Origin: Desulfotignum sp. | GTDB taxonomy: Bacteria > Desulfobacterota > Desulfobacteria > Desulfobacterales > Desulfobacteraceae | Direction of reading: 5' to 3' | Assembly: GCA_021737445.1 (NCBI GenBank) | Contig: JAIPDY010000064.1 | Coordinates: 1-14,753 of the forward strand | Length of the DNA stretch: 14,753 bases | Part shown: positions 1-7,065 of the stretch, piece by piece | How the letters are laid out: each line of letters begins with the position of its first letter | Position numbering within the stretch: the first letter of the stretch is position 1 | Position numbers and translations under genes: made by a program | Notes under the pieces: model-generated | What the model saw: only the letters and a program-made list of their open reading frames with translations | What the model was told of the DNA's origin: nothing | Database searches by the model: none

Positions 1-414
1 CACGAAGGGGTGTCCAACCCTGCCAAAAGCCGGATCCAGGTGGTGAAATGGGAACAGGAAGGGGTGTATATCCCGGTGATCTGCAAGCAGTGTGAAGACG
101 CACCCTGCATGAATGTGTGCCCGGTACGGGCCATTTCCAGGGATCCGGATTTCGGTTTTTTAAAAGTGGACCAGGAGGTGTGCATCGGGTGCCGGTCCTG
201 TGTGGGTATCTGTCCCTTTGGCACCATGGGGTACAACCCCACCACCCGCCAGGTGTTCAAGTGCGACCTGTGCGGCGGGGACCCCCAGTGTGTTCGGTTC
301 TGCGATGTGAAAGCCGTGGAGTTTGTGCCTGTGGACCGGGTCAGCGCCCAGAAGAAACGCCGGGGTGCGGCGAGGCAGTCTGCGGCCCAGAAGCAGGCAA
401 CCGTCTTGGGATAA
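1..414 (+). CDS. 4Fe-4S dicluster ferredoxin-like electron transfer subunit, 5' truncated by window edge
   Basis: The reading frame is open from base 1, so the true start lies left of the window; the GTG at 10 is internal. The visible 137 residues carry three cysteine groups: CKQCEDAPCMNVCP, CIGCRSCVGICP and CDLCGGDPQCVRFC. This is the pattern of HycB/DmsB/AOR-associated iron-sulfur subunits, which carry several [4Fe-4S] clusters and pass electrons between a catalytic subunit and a carrier in the cytoplasm. The first cluster-binding segment of such proteins is probably outside the window. The C-terminal tail is basic and Ala/Gln-rich (AQKKRRGAARQ) and probably disordered. The catalytic partner should lie upstream, so the enzyme cannot be named; an aldehyde:ferredoxin oxidoreductase partner is one guess. 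Family assignment is firm, specific role unknown. Confidence 0.85.
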   Translation, partial: HEGVSNPAKSRIQVVKWEQEGVYIPVICKQCEDAPCMNVCPVRAISRDPDFGFLKVDQEVCIGCRSCVGICPFGTMGYNPTTRQVFKCDLCGGDPQCVRFCDVKAVEFVPVDRVSAQKKRRGAARQSAAQKQATVLG

Positions 415-460
415 TGGATTCCTGTCAATGGTTGAAACCGGCATTTGCAGGATACAGGCC

Positions 461-490
461 ATCTGAAACTGATTGACTTTGGTTTCAGAT
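461..490. repeat. Inverted repeat between ferredoxin gene and fkbM
   Basis: Perfect 9-bp arms ATCTGAAAC (461-469) and GTTTCAGAT (482-490) flank a 12-nt spacer. It sits 46 nt after the ferredoxin stop codon and is not followed by a T-run, so it is not a classical intrinsic terminator. It could be an RNA 3' hairpin of the upstream operon or a protein-binding site for the fkbM promoter. Confidence 0.45.
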
Positions 491-504
491 ATGATACAAA
501 TCAT
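491..504. promoter_or_regulatory. FNR/CRP-family-like palindrome upstream of fkbM
   Basis: ATGAT-ACAA-ATCAT is a perfect 5-bp inverted repeat with a 4-nt spacer. It matches the FNR-type consensus TTGAT-N4-ATCAA at 8 of 10 positions. An AT-rich stretch with a -10-like TATAAA (511-516) follows, but no good -35 is visible, and the palindrome is not at a typical activator distance. Short AT-rich palindromes occur by chance, so this is tentative. Confidence 0.25.
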
Positions 505-537
505 GCTGTTTATAAAATAATTGATAAAGACAGATGA

Positions 538-1287
538 ATGAATTTTGTTCAAAAACTGCATATGATCCACAGTGCCTGGCACTATCGGCTCAATACGGAA
601 AAATATGATATCCGTTTTCTTCTGAAATTGCATCTTAAAGGAAAGACAGTTATTGATATTGGCGCCAACAGAGGAATTTATTCCTATTGGATGACAAAAA
701 CAGTCGGTCCTGAAGGAAAGGTGATTGCATTTGAGCCCCAGCCAGAACTTGAAAGCCATTTGCTGGGGCTTAAATCATCTTTTAAACTTGAAAATCTTTC
801 AATTATCAGAAAGGGCTTATCCAGTAAACCCGGATTGCTGGAACTTTACAGGTCTGAACCAGGCTCAGGCGGGGCAACCCTGAACAAAAATCAAGGGCCG
901 GACACTTGGCAGGCAGTGCCGGTTGAAGTTACCACCCTTGATAATTATGAAGATCAACTCAGGGATGTAGGATTTATAAAATGTGATGTTGAAGGACATG
1001 AGCATGATGTGTTCAAAGGCGCCCGCAACCTGTTGAAAAGGGATAAACCCTGCCTGCTGTTTGAATGTCATCATGAAGAAGCCCGGAAAAAAAATTTGTT
1101 TTCCTATCTGATATCACTGGGTTATGACGGGTTTTTCCCTGTTATGAAAGAGATGATACATTTCAGCCGGTTCGATAAATTTCCCTACAGACGTAAAAAT
1201 GAACACCATCGCAACTATATCTTTTTACATCCGGAATTTATTGAAAAACAGGGCCTTGAAAAACAGTTTTTTGACCAGCCGGTGTAA
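538..1287 (+). CDS. FkbM-family SAM-dependent methyltransferase
   Basis: A 249-residue class I methyltransferase of the FkbM family, which O-methylates sugars or other hydroxyl groups, often in surface glycan or secondary metabolite clusters. The SAM-binding motif I VIDIGANRG is at residues 38-46, the acidic ribose-contacting residue in AFEP at about 66, and the FkbM hallmark IKCDVEGHE at 147-155. Length is normal for the family. The ATG at 538 has only a weak purine-rich stretch upstream. The gene is visibly richer in A+T than both flanks, with many AAA and TTT codons, which fits horizontal acquisition typical of surface-glycan genes. It runs convergently towards the minus-strand operon and shares no obvious function with it. 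The substrate cannot be predicted. Confidence 0.88.
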   Translation: MNFVQKLHMIHSAWHYRLNTEKYDIRFLLKLHLKGKTVIDIGANRGIYSYWMTKTVGPEGKVIAFEPQPELESHLLGLKSSFKLENLSIIRKGLSSKPGLLELYRSEPGSGGATLNKNQGPDTWQAVPVEVTTLDNYEDQLRDVGFIKCDVEGHEHDVFKGARNLLKRDKPCLLFECHHEEARKKNLFSYLISLGYDGFFPVMKEMIHFSRFDKFPYRRKNEHHRNYIFLHPEFIEKQGLEKQFFDQPV

Positions 1288-1309
1288 CAGTGCCGGCTGG
1301 TTCTCTTAC
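1274..1309 (+). terminator. Hairpin terminator at the 3' end of fkbM, in the convergent gap
   Basis: ACCAGCCGG (1274-1282) pairs perfectly with CCGGCTGGT (1293-1301) around a 10-nt loop and is followed by TTCTCTT. The stem starts inside the last codons of fkbM and spans its TAA. The minus-strand gene ends at 1306, so the same hairpin lies just past its stop codon. In that direction it is followed by A-rich sequence, so it would act there only as a 3' stabilising structure. Confidence 0.6.
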
Positions 1310-2034
1310 ATGAATCCGCAATAACGCCTGGGTTCCAGTGCATGGAACACATGGTTGATCATGGTGATGTAATCGAATACCGGCAGCCCGGTCGCATCGT
1401 GAACTGCCCGGGCATAAGGAGGCAGCACGCTGCATTCCAGCAGGATGGCACCGATGTTTTGTGCTGCTGAAACCACCCTGGCCGCTGCCACCGCCTCCTC
1501 CTGTATTTTATCCGCATCCAGGGTGCCTTTTTCTTCCAGTACGGCAGCGGCAAACTCAAGGCTATTTTCCATGCCCTGGATGAACAGATCCGGGCCGGAA
1601 GGGATGTTGATCTGCTCCAGAAATGCCGGGGTCAGGCCCCGGCGGTCAGCTGTGATGATGCCGATGCCGGTTCCGGCAGGCACCAGGTGCCGGATAAAGG
1701 GGATCTGGAGCAGCGAGGATAAAAAGACAGGCAGACCCAGATCCTGCTGCAGCCGCTCCTGGTGCAGGGCCATGAATCCGCAGTCCCCGGTGATGGCCCG
1801 CACACCATTGGCTGCCAGGTCCCGGGATGCTGTCAGCAGATCATCATAAATGGAGGCATCTCTGCCTATGGCCCGATCCACGGTGAATCCGGTCACCTTT
1901 TTGAACCGCACCGGAAAGTCATACGTAGTGGCGTTGGCCACATCCCCGGGAATGAACGGGATGACAGAATCCAGCAGCAGGATGCCGATAGCTTCTCCAT
2001 AGGATACCTGTCGGTTTCGGGTTATGTATCTCAT
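1306..2034 (-). CDS. Aspartate/glutamate racemase superfamily protein, last gene of the ectoine-type operon
   Basis: A 242-residue protein of the Asp/Glu/hydantoin racemase superfamily. The two catalytic cysteines of the family are present as ITGDCGF (C85) and LLECSVLPPYA (C201). The N-terminal YGEAIGILLLDS and FIPGDVANATTY segments mark a subgroup usually annotated only as racemase family. In known ectoine operons the gene next to eutB is eutA, another member of this superfamily. The position fits, but the sequence does not start with the maleate-isomerase-like nucleotide I associate with EutA, so EutA is not claimed. I chose the ATG at 2034 because family members begin close to this motif. 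A TTG at 2067 would add 11 residues and leave only 9 nt after eutB. Neither start has a clear Shine-Dalgarno. A role in epimerising or isomerising a hydroxyectoine intermediate is inference. Confidence 0.8.
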   Translation of the reverse strand: MRYITRNRQVSYGEAIGILLLDSVIPFIPGDVANATTYDFPVRFKKVTGFTVDRAIGRDASIYDDLLTASRDLAANGVRAITGDCGFMALHQERLQQDLGLPVFLSSLLQIPFIRHLVPAGTGIGIITADRRGLTPAFLEQINIPSGPDLFIQGMENSLEFAAAVLEEKGTLDADKIQEEAVAAARVVSAAQNIGAILLECSVLPPYARAVHDATGLPVFDYITMINHVFHALEPRRYCGFM

Positions 2035-2076
2035 TGTGTCACATACAGATGAGCGGGCCTGAGCCAATCAGGGTAT

Positions 2077-3072
2077 TCAGCTGCTTTTGGTTTGGTTAGT
2101 ATGTCTGGCCAATATTGACGAAAAAAGATCCGTGTCCATATTCCCACCGGACAGAATCCCGACAATGTTGTTACCTGACCGGTGTGTCTGATTTTTCTGC
2201 AGCCATGCCAGGGTGACGGCAGCAGCACCTTCGATCAGCATGCCGTGGTGAAGGAACGCATGAACGAGTCCTTGTTCGATTTCCGCTTCAGTGACCAGTT
2301 CAATGGTATCTACATATTTTTCCACCATGGGGTAAGAATGCTGGTTATTTAGGCCGATACCGCCCAGGAGGGCATCGGCCAGGGAATCTTTTTCCTCAAC
2401 CGCCACCGGTCTGCCCGCCTTGATGGAAAGATACATGGCCGGTGCACAGTCCATGGACACACCAATGACCGTGATGGAGGGGTCTGCTGTTTTCAGCACC
2501 TTTGCCACACCGGCAGCCAGGCCGCCCCCGGAGACTGGCACCACCAGGGTATCAATGTCAGGTGCCTGCGTCAGAATCTCCAGGCCGATGGTCCCCTGGC
2601 CCGCAATTACAAACGGATCATCAAATGGGTTGATCAGGGTCAGATGATCATCTTTTTCGAGCTTCAGCGCCACTTCATAGGCGTCATCCTGGCTGGTTCC
2701 TTTCTGAACGACCTGGGCGCCGAAGTTCTCCATGGCTTGAACCCTGAACGCCGGAACCCTTTCTGAAAGGCAGACCACACATCTGATCCCGAGCTGCCGG
2801 GCCACCCAGGCCACAGCCCGGCCATGGTTGCCGGTTGAAAAGGCCAGGACCCCATTCGCCTTTTGGGAATCCGAGAGGGTCAGCAGGGCATTGGCAGCCC
2901 CGCGTAGTTTAAAGGATCCGGTTTTCTGTAAGTTTTCCAGTTTCAAGCGGACCTGCCTGCCTGACCGTTGTGACAGCAAAGAGGCATCGATCAGGGGGGT
3001 TGTCCGGATCATTCCATCAATTCGGCGTTGGGCCAGGAACATGTCTTTCAGTAGGATTTCGGCAGGGTTCAT
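2077..3072 (-). CDS. eutB: PLP-dependent serine/threonine dehydratase, hydroxyectoine utilisation EutB type
   Basis: A 331-residue fold-type II PLP enzyme. The Schiff-base lysine is K55 in TGSFKLRGA, the substrate loop is STGNHG (79-84) and the phosphate-binding glycine loop is SGGGL (181-185). There is no C-terminal ACT domain, so it is a catabolic, non-allosteric type. Segments such as HPFDDP-like NPFDDPFVIAGQGTIGLE and the SLADALLGGIGL region recall EutB, the dehydratase proposed to act on hydroxyectoine-derived compounds, rather than IlvA. The Usp gene, TRAP transporter and ectoine hydrolase in the same run support this. Chemically, a 3-hydroxy-2,4-diaminobutyrate would be a threonine-like substrate. 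The start at 3072 was chosen because GGAG stands about 10 nt upstream, just after the usp stop; a start at 3117 would overlap usp. A generic threonine or serine dehydratase is the alternative. Confidence 0.82.
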   Translation of the reverse strand: MNPAEILLKDMFLAQRRIDGMIRTTPLIDASLLSQRSGRQVRLKLENLQKTGSFKLRGAANALLTLSDSQKANGVLAFSTGNHGRAVAWVARQLGIRCVVCLSERVPAFRVQAMENFGAQVVQKGTSQDDAYEVALKLEKDDHLTLINPFDDPFVIAGQGTIGLEILTQAPDIDTLVVPVSGGGLAAGVAKVLKTADPSITVIGVSMDCAPAMYLSIKAGRPVAVEEKDSLADALLGGIGLNNQHSYPMVEKYVDTIELVTEAEIEQGLVHAFLHHGMLIEGAAAVTLAWLQKNQTHRSGNNIVGILSGGNMDTDLFSSILARHTNQTKSS

Positions 3073-3088
3073 TTGTTGTGTTTCTCCG

Positions 3089-3526
3089 CTAAATAACCAT
3101 AACCGGGCATTTGGCAAGCCCCGTCACCTTATGGGATACCCCGCCCAGCAGGTATCCTGTCAAGTCACCCTGTCCAGTGGAGCTGATGACGATCAGATCG
3201 ATGTCGTGTTTTTGGGCAAATTCCAGGATTTTTTTGCTGGGTGATCCCATTTTGACAAATCCTTTGACCTTTTGAATGCCTTGCTCCTGTAACATGGTTT
3301 TTCCCCGGGATACGACCTCTTTGGCATAGGCGCTCAGGACATCATTCAGATTTTCCGGCTCCCTGGGTCTGACCATGGAGAGCGCGCTTTCGATATGGCT
3401 GTGGTGTCTGAAAACCGACAACACATTGATTTGTGAATCGAATTTTTTGGCCAGGTTGGCGGCATATGTCAATGTTGCGTAAGCATTTTCCGAACCATCC
3501 AGCGGAACCAGTATATTTTGAAACAT
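3089..3526 (-). CDS. Universal stress protein (UspA family) linked to a TRAP transporter, TeaD-like
   Basis: A 145-residue single-domain UspA protein, beginning with the typical strand ILVPLDGSE (5-13). Usp genes follow ectoine TRAP transporters in teaABCD and uehABC-usp operons, and TeaD is reported to bind ATP and modulate transport. The nucleotide-binding motif G-x2-G-x9-G-S/T is only partly kept here: residues 115-131 read SSTGQGDLTGYLLGGVS, with the first glycine replaced by serine and the final S/T by glycine. ATP binding may therefore be weakened or altered. The gene lies 9 nt after the large permease, with AAAGGA overlapping that stop codon, which implies translational coupling. The family call is secure and the transport-regulating role is inferred from context. 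Confidence 0.9.
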   Translation of the reverse strand: MFQNILVPLDGSENAYATLTYAANLAKKFDSQINVLSVFRHHSHIESALSMVRPREPENLNDVLSAYAKEVVSRGKTMLQEQGIQKVKGFVKMGSPSKKILEFAQKHDIDLIVISSTGQGDLTGYLLGGVSHKVTGLAKCPVMVI

Positions 3527-3535
3527 TTTTATCCT

Positions 3536-5227
3536 TTATCTAAAGGCCAAATCTCTCAGAAAAAGAGCAATTTCCGGAAAGAAGATCATGGCAACGGCAA
3601 CACTTAAAAGAATGAACATGAATGGGGGTGTCCCTTTGACAACCTCGAAATAAGGGCGTTTGAATACGGCGATAGCGGTAAAAATATCACAGCCGAACGG
3701 CGGGGTTGCAGACCCGATGGCCACCTGGAGTGTGATAATCGTACCCACCAGAACCGGATCAAGTCCCACATTGTTCACCACAGGGGAAAAAATCGGTACC
3801 AGGACCAGAATCACCACAATGGGATCCACAAACATGCATCCCACGAAAAAGGCAATAGAGATCACAAAGAGTACGCCATATTTGTCCATCTCGGAAATGC
3901 CGATCATTTCCAGAAGCTGCTGGGGCACCTGGGCATAGGATAATACCCAGGCAAACGCGGCCCCGGCACCCACAAGGATAAAGACAACGGCGGTTACCAG
4001 CCCGGTTGATTTGGCGGTGGCGTAAAAGTCGCGAATCTTCATGGTTTTGAATACAAAGCCTTCCAGCACAATGGCATAGGCTACGCTCACGGCGGCTGCT
4101 TCCGTGGGGCTGAATATCCCGCCGAATATCCCTCCGATAATAATCACCGGGAATCCCAAAGGCCACAGTGCATGATACAATGCCTTTCCCCGTTCCTGCC
4201 ACGAGGCTTTGGGTTCAGTGGGGATATCGTTCACATACGCATAGATAACGCTGTAGATCGAGAACAGGACCAGGATCAGCAGCCCGGGGCCGATGCCTGC
4301 GATAAACAGTTCCGGTATGGATGTTTTTGCAACAATGCCATAGATGATCATGCCGATACTGGGAGGAATCAGAAAAGCGATGTCACTGGAATTGACAATG
4401 AGTGCCATAATGAAAGAATCTTTGTATCCCCCTTCCTGAAGCCGGGGACGAAGGGGGGTTCCAATCGCCACAACCGTCGCCTGGGTTGAACCGGAAACAG
4501 CACCGAACATCGTACATGCGCCGGCAGTACTTACAGCCAGACCGCCTTTGATGTGTCTGACAAACGCCATCACCAGATCGATCAGTTTTCCCGCTGATTT
4601 GCCCCGGGTCATGATATCGGCTGAGAGGATGAACATGGGCACGGCAATGAGTGCTGCAGGGCGGATGCCTGCCATCATCTGCTGAATGACAAACTGCATC
4701 TGTGACAGATCTCCATTGTACAGCAGATACACCCCGAGGGTCGCACCGGCAATCAAGGGGATTTTCATGGGAAAGCCCAGCAGCAGTAATATGACCATCA
4801 GCAAAAAAATGGCCCCGGCAAAATGCTGGTTCAAAAACGCTACAAAGCTGAAGCTGGTATCCAGAACAGCCGTTGCAGTGGTTTGTGCCATTGTTTTTCC
4901 CGTGTCATCTTTCAGCATTGCTGTAATGGTGATTGTGCCGTCACTGAGAGTGCCGATATCCACCCCTTCAACACCCCAGTTGCCGAATGTGTTGATTTTT
5001 GCGTTCAGTTCAATACGTTGGGCGTTTTTATCACGCAAGGTGACACTTACTTCCTGCCATCTGTCCACACCTTCGGCATAGCCGTAAACAAAAATGGTTG
5101 TTTTCTGCGCGATGACCGTTTCTTCAATGACCACATTCACAGGATTCGATGCCAACACAGGGGAAGCCAACAGACAGCTGAGAACAATCAGCAGGATTAT
5201 TTTTTTGATTTGACGTTTCATCACCAT
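3536..5227 (-). CDS. TRAP transporter large permease (DctM/TeaC/UehC type) with an N-terminal exported beta-rich domain
   Basis: The protein has 563 residues, against about 425 for usual DctM subunits. The C-terminal ~430 residues are a normal DctM permease with many membrane segments and conserved blocks such as GFPMKIPLIAG, AVSGSTQATVVAIG, FLIPPSIGMIIYG, FSPTEAAAVSVAYA and SATPPFGCDIF. This permease drives sodium-coupled uptake of the substrate handed over by the binding protein. Ahead of it lie a signal peptide (residues 1-27, ending PVLAS) and about 100 residues rich in beta-strand patterns (FVYGYAEG, VSVTLRD, GNWGVEGVDIGTLSDGTITITA, TAVLD) that look like an immunoglobulin-like periplasmic domain. 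The start at 5227 is preceded by GAGGTG; a second ATG at 5221 is possible. Three bases separate it from the small permease gene. Confidence 0.93.
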   Translation of the reverse strand: MVMKRQIKKIILLIVLSCLLASPVLASNPVNVVIEETVIAQKTTIFVYGYAEGVDRWQEVSVTLRDKNAQRIELNAKINTFGNWGVEGVDIGTLSDGTITITAMLKDDTGKTMAQTTATAVLDTSFSFVAFLNQHFAGAIFLLMVILLLLGFPMKIPLIAGATLGVYLLYNGDLSQMQFVIQQMMAGIRPAALIAVPMFILSADIMTRGKSAGKLIDLVMAFVRHIKGGLAVSTAGACTMFGAVSGSTQATVVAIGTPLRPRLQEGGYKDSFIMALIVNSSDIAFLIPPSIGMIIYGIVAKTSIPELFIAGIGPGLLILVLFSIYSVIYAYVNDIPTEPKASWQERGKALYHALWPLGFPVIIIGGIFGGIFSPTEAAAVSVAYAIVLEGFVFKTMKIRDFYATAKSTGLVTAVVFILVGAGAAFAWVLSYAQVPQQLLEMIGISEMDKYGVLFVISIAFFVGCMFVDPIVVILVLVPIFSPVVNNVGLDPVLVGTIITLQVAIGSATPPFGCDIFTAIAVFKRPYFEVVKGTPPFMFILLSVAVAMIFFPEIALFLRDLAFR

Positions 5228-5230
5228 GCC

Positions 5231-5809
5231 TTACACCTCAACATCATTATCTGTGTCAGCATATCCGTCTTTGACAGAGGTCGAAAGATAGATATCGTTT
5301 TGTGTCAGATTTTTCACCACTGTAAACGCATACTGCAATCCTGTCACAACAAACCCGATGGGAACCCACAAATAGATATAAAATACCGGCAGCCCCAGGG
5401 CCGGTAAGATCCGCCCACTCTGGTATACCTCGACAATATAGTTGTAGGAATAAAACGACAGAAAGAACATGAACGCTGACGTTACCGCAGTCATTCCAAT
5501 CATCAATGCTTTGCGGATTTTGGCAGGCATTACATCGTATATGGCAGACATCCTGATATGCCGCCCGTTGCGTGCGGCATAACTCAATCCTGCAAATGTC
5601 ACCACAACGATAAATATCATGTTCAGCTCGTCGGTGAATGTGATGGCACTGTTGAAAACATACCGGCTGATCACTGCGGCAATGGTATTGACCGTCATGG
5701 CGATCACTCCGAGCGCCAGCATGACCCCTTCAAACCTGCTGAGCAGCCCATCGATAAAATCAAGCGTTTTCAGTAACGGGTTGTGGCTTTTTCCTTCTGG
5801 TTCATCCAT
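5231..5809 (-). CDS. TRAP transporter small permease (DctQ/TeaB/UehB type)
   Basis: A 192-residue membrane protein with four predicted hydrophobic segments, in order around LALGVIAMTVNTIAAVI, LNMIFIVVVTFAGLSYAA, MIGMTAVTSAFMFFLSFY and FYIYLWVPIGFVVTGLQYAF, as expected for DctQ. It forms the membrane complex with the large permease and helps dock the binding protein. The motif RNGRHIRM between segments two and three is typical of the family. I chose the ATG at 5809 because a strong AGGAG stands five bases upstream; the longer in-frame start at 5899 would run into the intergenic hairpin and has no signal. The gene follows the binding protein gene after a 115-nt gap with two hairpins, which suggests lower expression of the permeases than of the binding protein. 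Confidence 0.92.
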   Translation of the reverse strand: MDEPEGKSHNPLLKTLDFIDGLLSRFEGVMLALGVIAMTVNTIAAVISRYVFNSAITFTDELNMIFIVVVTFAGLSYAARNGRHIRMSAIYDVMPAKIRKALMIGMTAVTSAFMFFLSFYSYNYIVEVYQSGRILPALGLPVFYIYLWVPIGFVVTGLQYAFTVVKNLTQNDIYLSTSVKDGYADTDNDVEV

Positions 5810-5821
5810 CTTTTCTCCTGA

Positions 5822-5866
5822 ACAGCAAAATAGAGGGCGCATCAAAAGCCCGGGTAATTTTGCTGT
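5822..5866 (-). repeat. Stem-loop directly upstream of the small permease Shine-Dalgarno
   Basis: ACAGCAAAA (5822-5830, plus strand) and TTTTGCTGT (5858-5866) form a perfect 9-bp inverted repeat with a 27-nt loop. On the minus-strand transcript the stem ends two bases before the AGGAG of the next gene, so it could tune ribosome access. Confidence 0.4.
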
Positions 5867-5885
5867 CCTCTCCATTTTCAAGATT

Positions 5886-5910
5886 GTCTGCTGCTCCAAG
5901 AGCAGCAGAC
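5886..5910 (-). repeat. Strong intercistronic hairpin after the TRAP binding protein gene
   Basis: GTCTGCTGCTC (5886-5896) pairs over 11 bp with GAGCAGCAGAC (5900-5910) around a 3-nt loop, 14 nt past the stop codon of the binding protein. No T-run follows on the minus strand, so it is more likely an mRNA-stabilising or partly terminating hairpin than a full terminator. Such structures are common after solute-binding protein genes and help raise their expression above that of the permeases. Confidence 0.6.
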
Positions 5911-5924
5911 AGTCGATTGCGGAA

Positions 5925-6959
5925 TTATTCCGCGTTTTCTTCCGCTTCTTTGAGATCGGCCATCATTTGACCCAGCAGTTTTTTGTTTGAATCGCTCTTT
6001 GATGCAAACGAAGCCTGTACCGCTTTAGCCGCTTCTTTGAATGGTGCACGCTCTTCTTTGGTGAGTGTGACAATCTTAAAGTCCGGGTTGGTTCTGACAA
6101 TGCGGCCAAGGCCGTAAGCATCCAGCTTTTGCGCTTCGCTCAAAATTACTTTGTGTGCATGCTCAGCAGCTGCGAGAACCAGTTTTTTGTCTCTTTCGCT
6201 GAGTCCGTCAAAAAATGCCTTGTTCGCTGATGCGGATGCATTGAAGTGTCCATGTCCGGTATATGTCAATACGTTTGTCAAGTGATCCAGACCATACGCT
6301 TCGATCCATACCGTCGGATTTTCCTGGCCATCCACCATATTGGTCTTGAGTGCACCTATCAGATCCCCCCAGGTCATGGGTACCGGCGATGCACCAAACG
6401 CTTTATAGGTCTCAACCAGGATGGGGGATCCCGGCATGACCCGCATCTTTTTTCCCTCCAGATCCGCTGGTGAGTGAAATGGCTCAAATGTTGTCACTGC
6501 CATTTCCCCTTCCGGGAAGATGGAGAGCAGCTCAAGTCCGTGCTGGTTGAAAATCGGCGGCAGCATTTCATTGATGACCTTGGAGTTTTTGAAAAAATAA
6601 TCAAGCTGTTTCGTATCCGTGGGCATGACATACGGCAGTGTGAACAGGTCCATCTCAGGAATGGTTCCCCCCATATAACCGGTTGACTGCCCTAAAAACT
6701 GCAGGATCCCGGCTTTGGTCTGTTCCAGCATGTCGGCCTCTTCCCCAAGGCTTCCAACGGGATAGATTTTGATGGTATTTCTGGAGTTTTCTTCTATAAA
6801 GTCCTTGAACGCCGTGGCATAGATCCCCTGGGGATCACTCTCCCCCTCTCCCATGGCATACTTCCACTCCGCTGCATACACGCTGATACTTGTTGCTGCG
6901 ATGAGCAGACACCCTGTCAGTAATGCGTTTAGCTTTTTCAAGCGCATAAAGTGTTTCAT
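5925..6959 (-). CDS. TRAP transporter solute-binding protein (DctP family), TeaA/UehA-like, probable ectoine/hydroxyectoine binder
   Basis: A 344-residue periplasmic receptor of a TRAP transporter. A signal peptide spans about residues 1-30, with a cleavage-like VYAA before EWKYAMGEGE. The family arginine that holds the substrate carboxylate lies in KKMRVMPGSP (R173), followed by ETYKAFGASPVPMTWGDL and DGQENPTVWIE (N214, W218). Compared from memory with Halomonas TeaA and Ruegeria UehA, the resemblance is close along much of the protein: LGE.ADMLEQT..GILQF, PYVMPTD, INEM, HGLELL, PEGEM, LVETYKAFGA and DGQENP. This makes an ectoine-type ligand the best guess, although alignment was not run. 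The ATG at 6959 has AAGGAG seven bases upstream. A 106-nt gap separates it from the M20 gene, so a local promoter is possible. Confidence 0.9.
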   Translation of the reverse strand: MKHFMRLKKLNALLTGCLLIAATSISVYAAEWKYAMGEGESDPQGIYATAFKDFIEENSRNTIKIYPVGSLGEEADMLEQTKAGILQFLGQSTGYMGGTIPEMDLFTLPYVMPTDTKQLDYFFKNSKVINEMLPPIFNQHGLELLSIFPEGEMAVTTFEPFHSPADLEGKKMRVMPGSPILVETYKAFGASPVPMTWGDLIGALKTNMVDGQENPTVWIEAYGLDHLTNVLTYTGHGHFNASASANKAFFDGLSERDKKLVLAAAEHAHKVILSEAQKLDAYGLGRIVRTNPDFKIVTLTKEERAPFKEAAKAVQASFASKSDSNKKLLGQMMADLKEAEENAE

Positions 6960-7005
6960 TGTCCAACTCCTTTTTTTTTGGGGTTAATATACAGGTTTTT
7001 GGTTA

Positions 7006-7050
7006 CACTGGGTTTTACCGGACCTGTTTTCACAAAACCTGGTTTCACCA
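7006..7050 (-). repeat. Three imperfect 15-bp tandem repeats upstream of the TRAP binding protein gene
   Basis: Read on the minus strand, consecutive 15-mers are TGGTGAAACCAGGTT (7050-7036), TTGTGAAAACAGGTC (7035-7021) and CGGTAAAACCCAGTG (7020-7006). The first two agree at 12 of 15 positions, and the first and third at 10 of 15. Small inverted repeats sit inside, such as GTTTT-CAC-AAAAC (7026-7038, plus strand). They fill most of the 106-nt gap before the binding protein gene and could be protein-binding sites or a folded leader. Confidence 0.4.
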
Positions 7051-7065
7051 GCTCCCCTTATCACT

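Noticed and set aside
160..759. 199-codon minus-strand frame across the ferredoxin and fkbM genes
   Set aside because: It overlaps two genes with clear motifs in the other direction and crosses their regulatory gap; the translation shows no recognisable domain.
1306..2067. Calling the racemase-fold gene eutA
   Set aside because: Position and superfamily fit, but the N-terminal motifs belong to a different racemase subgroup from the maleate-isomerase-like EutA I recall; left unnamed.
4823..5407. 194-codon plus-strand frame over the permease genes
   Set aside because: It is antisense to the signal peptide, extra domain and small permease, with no motif of its own.
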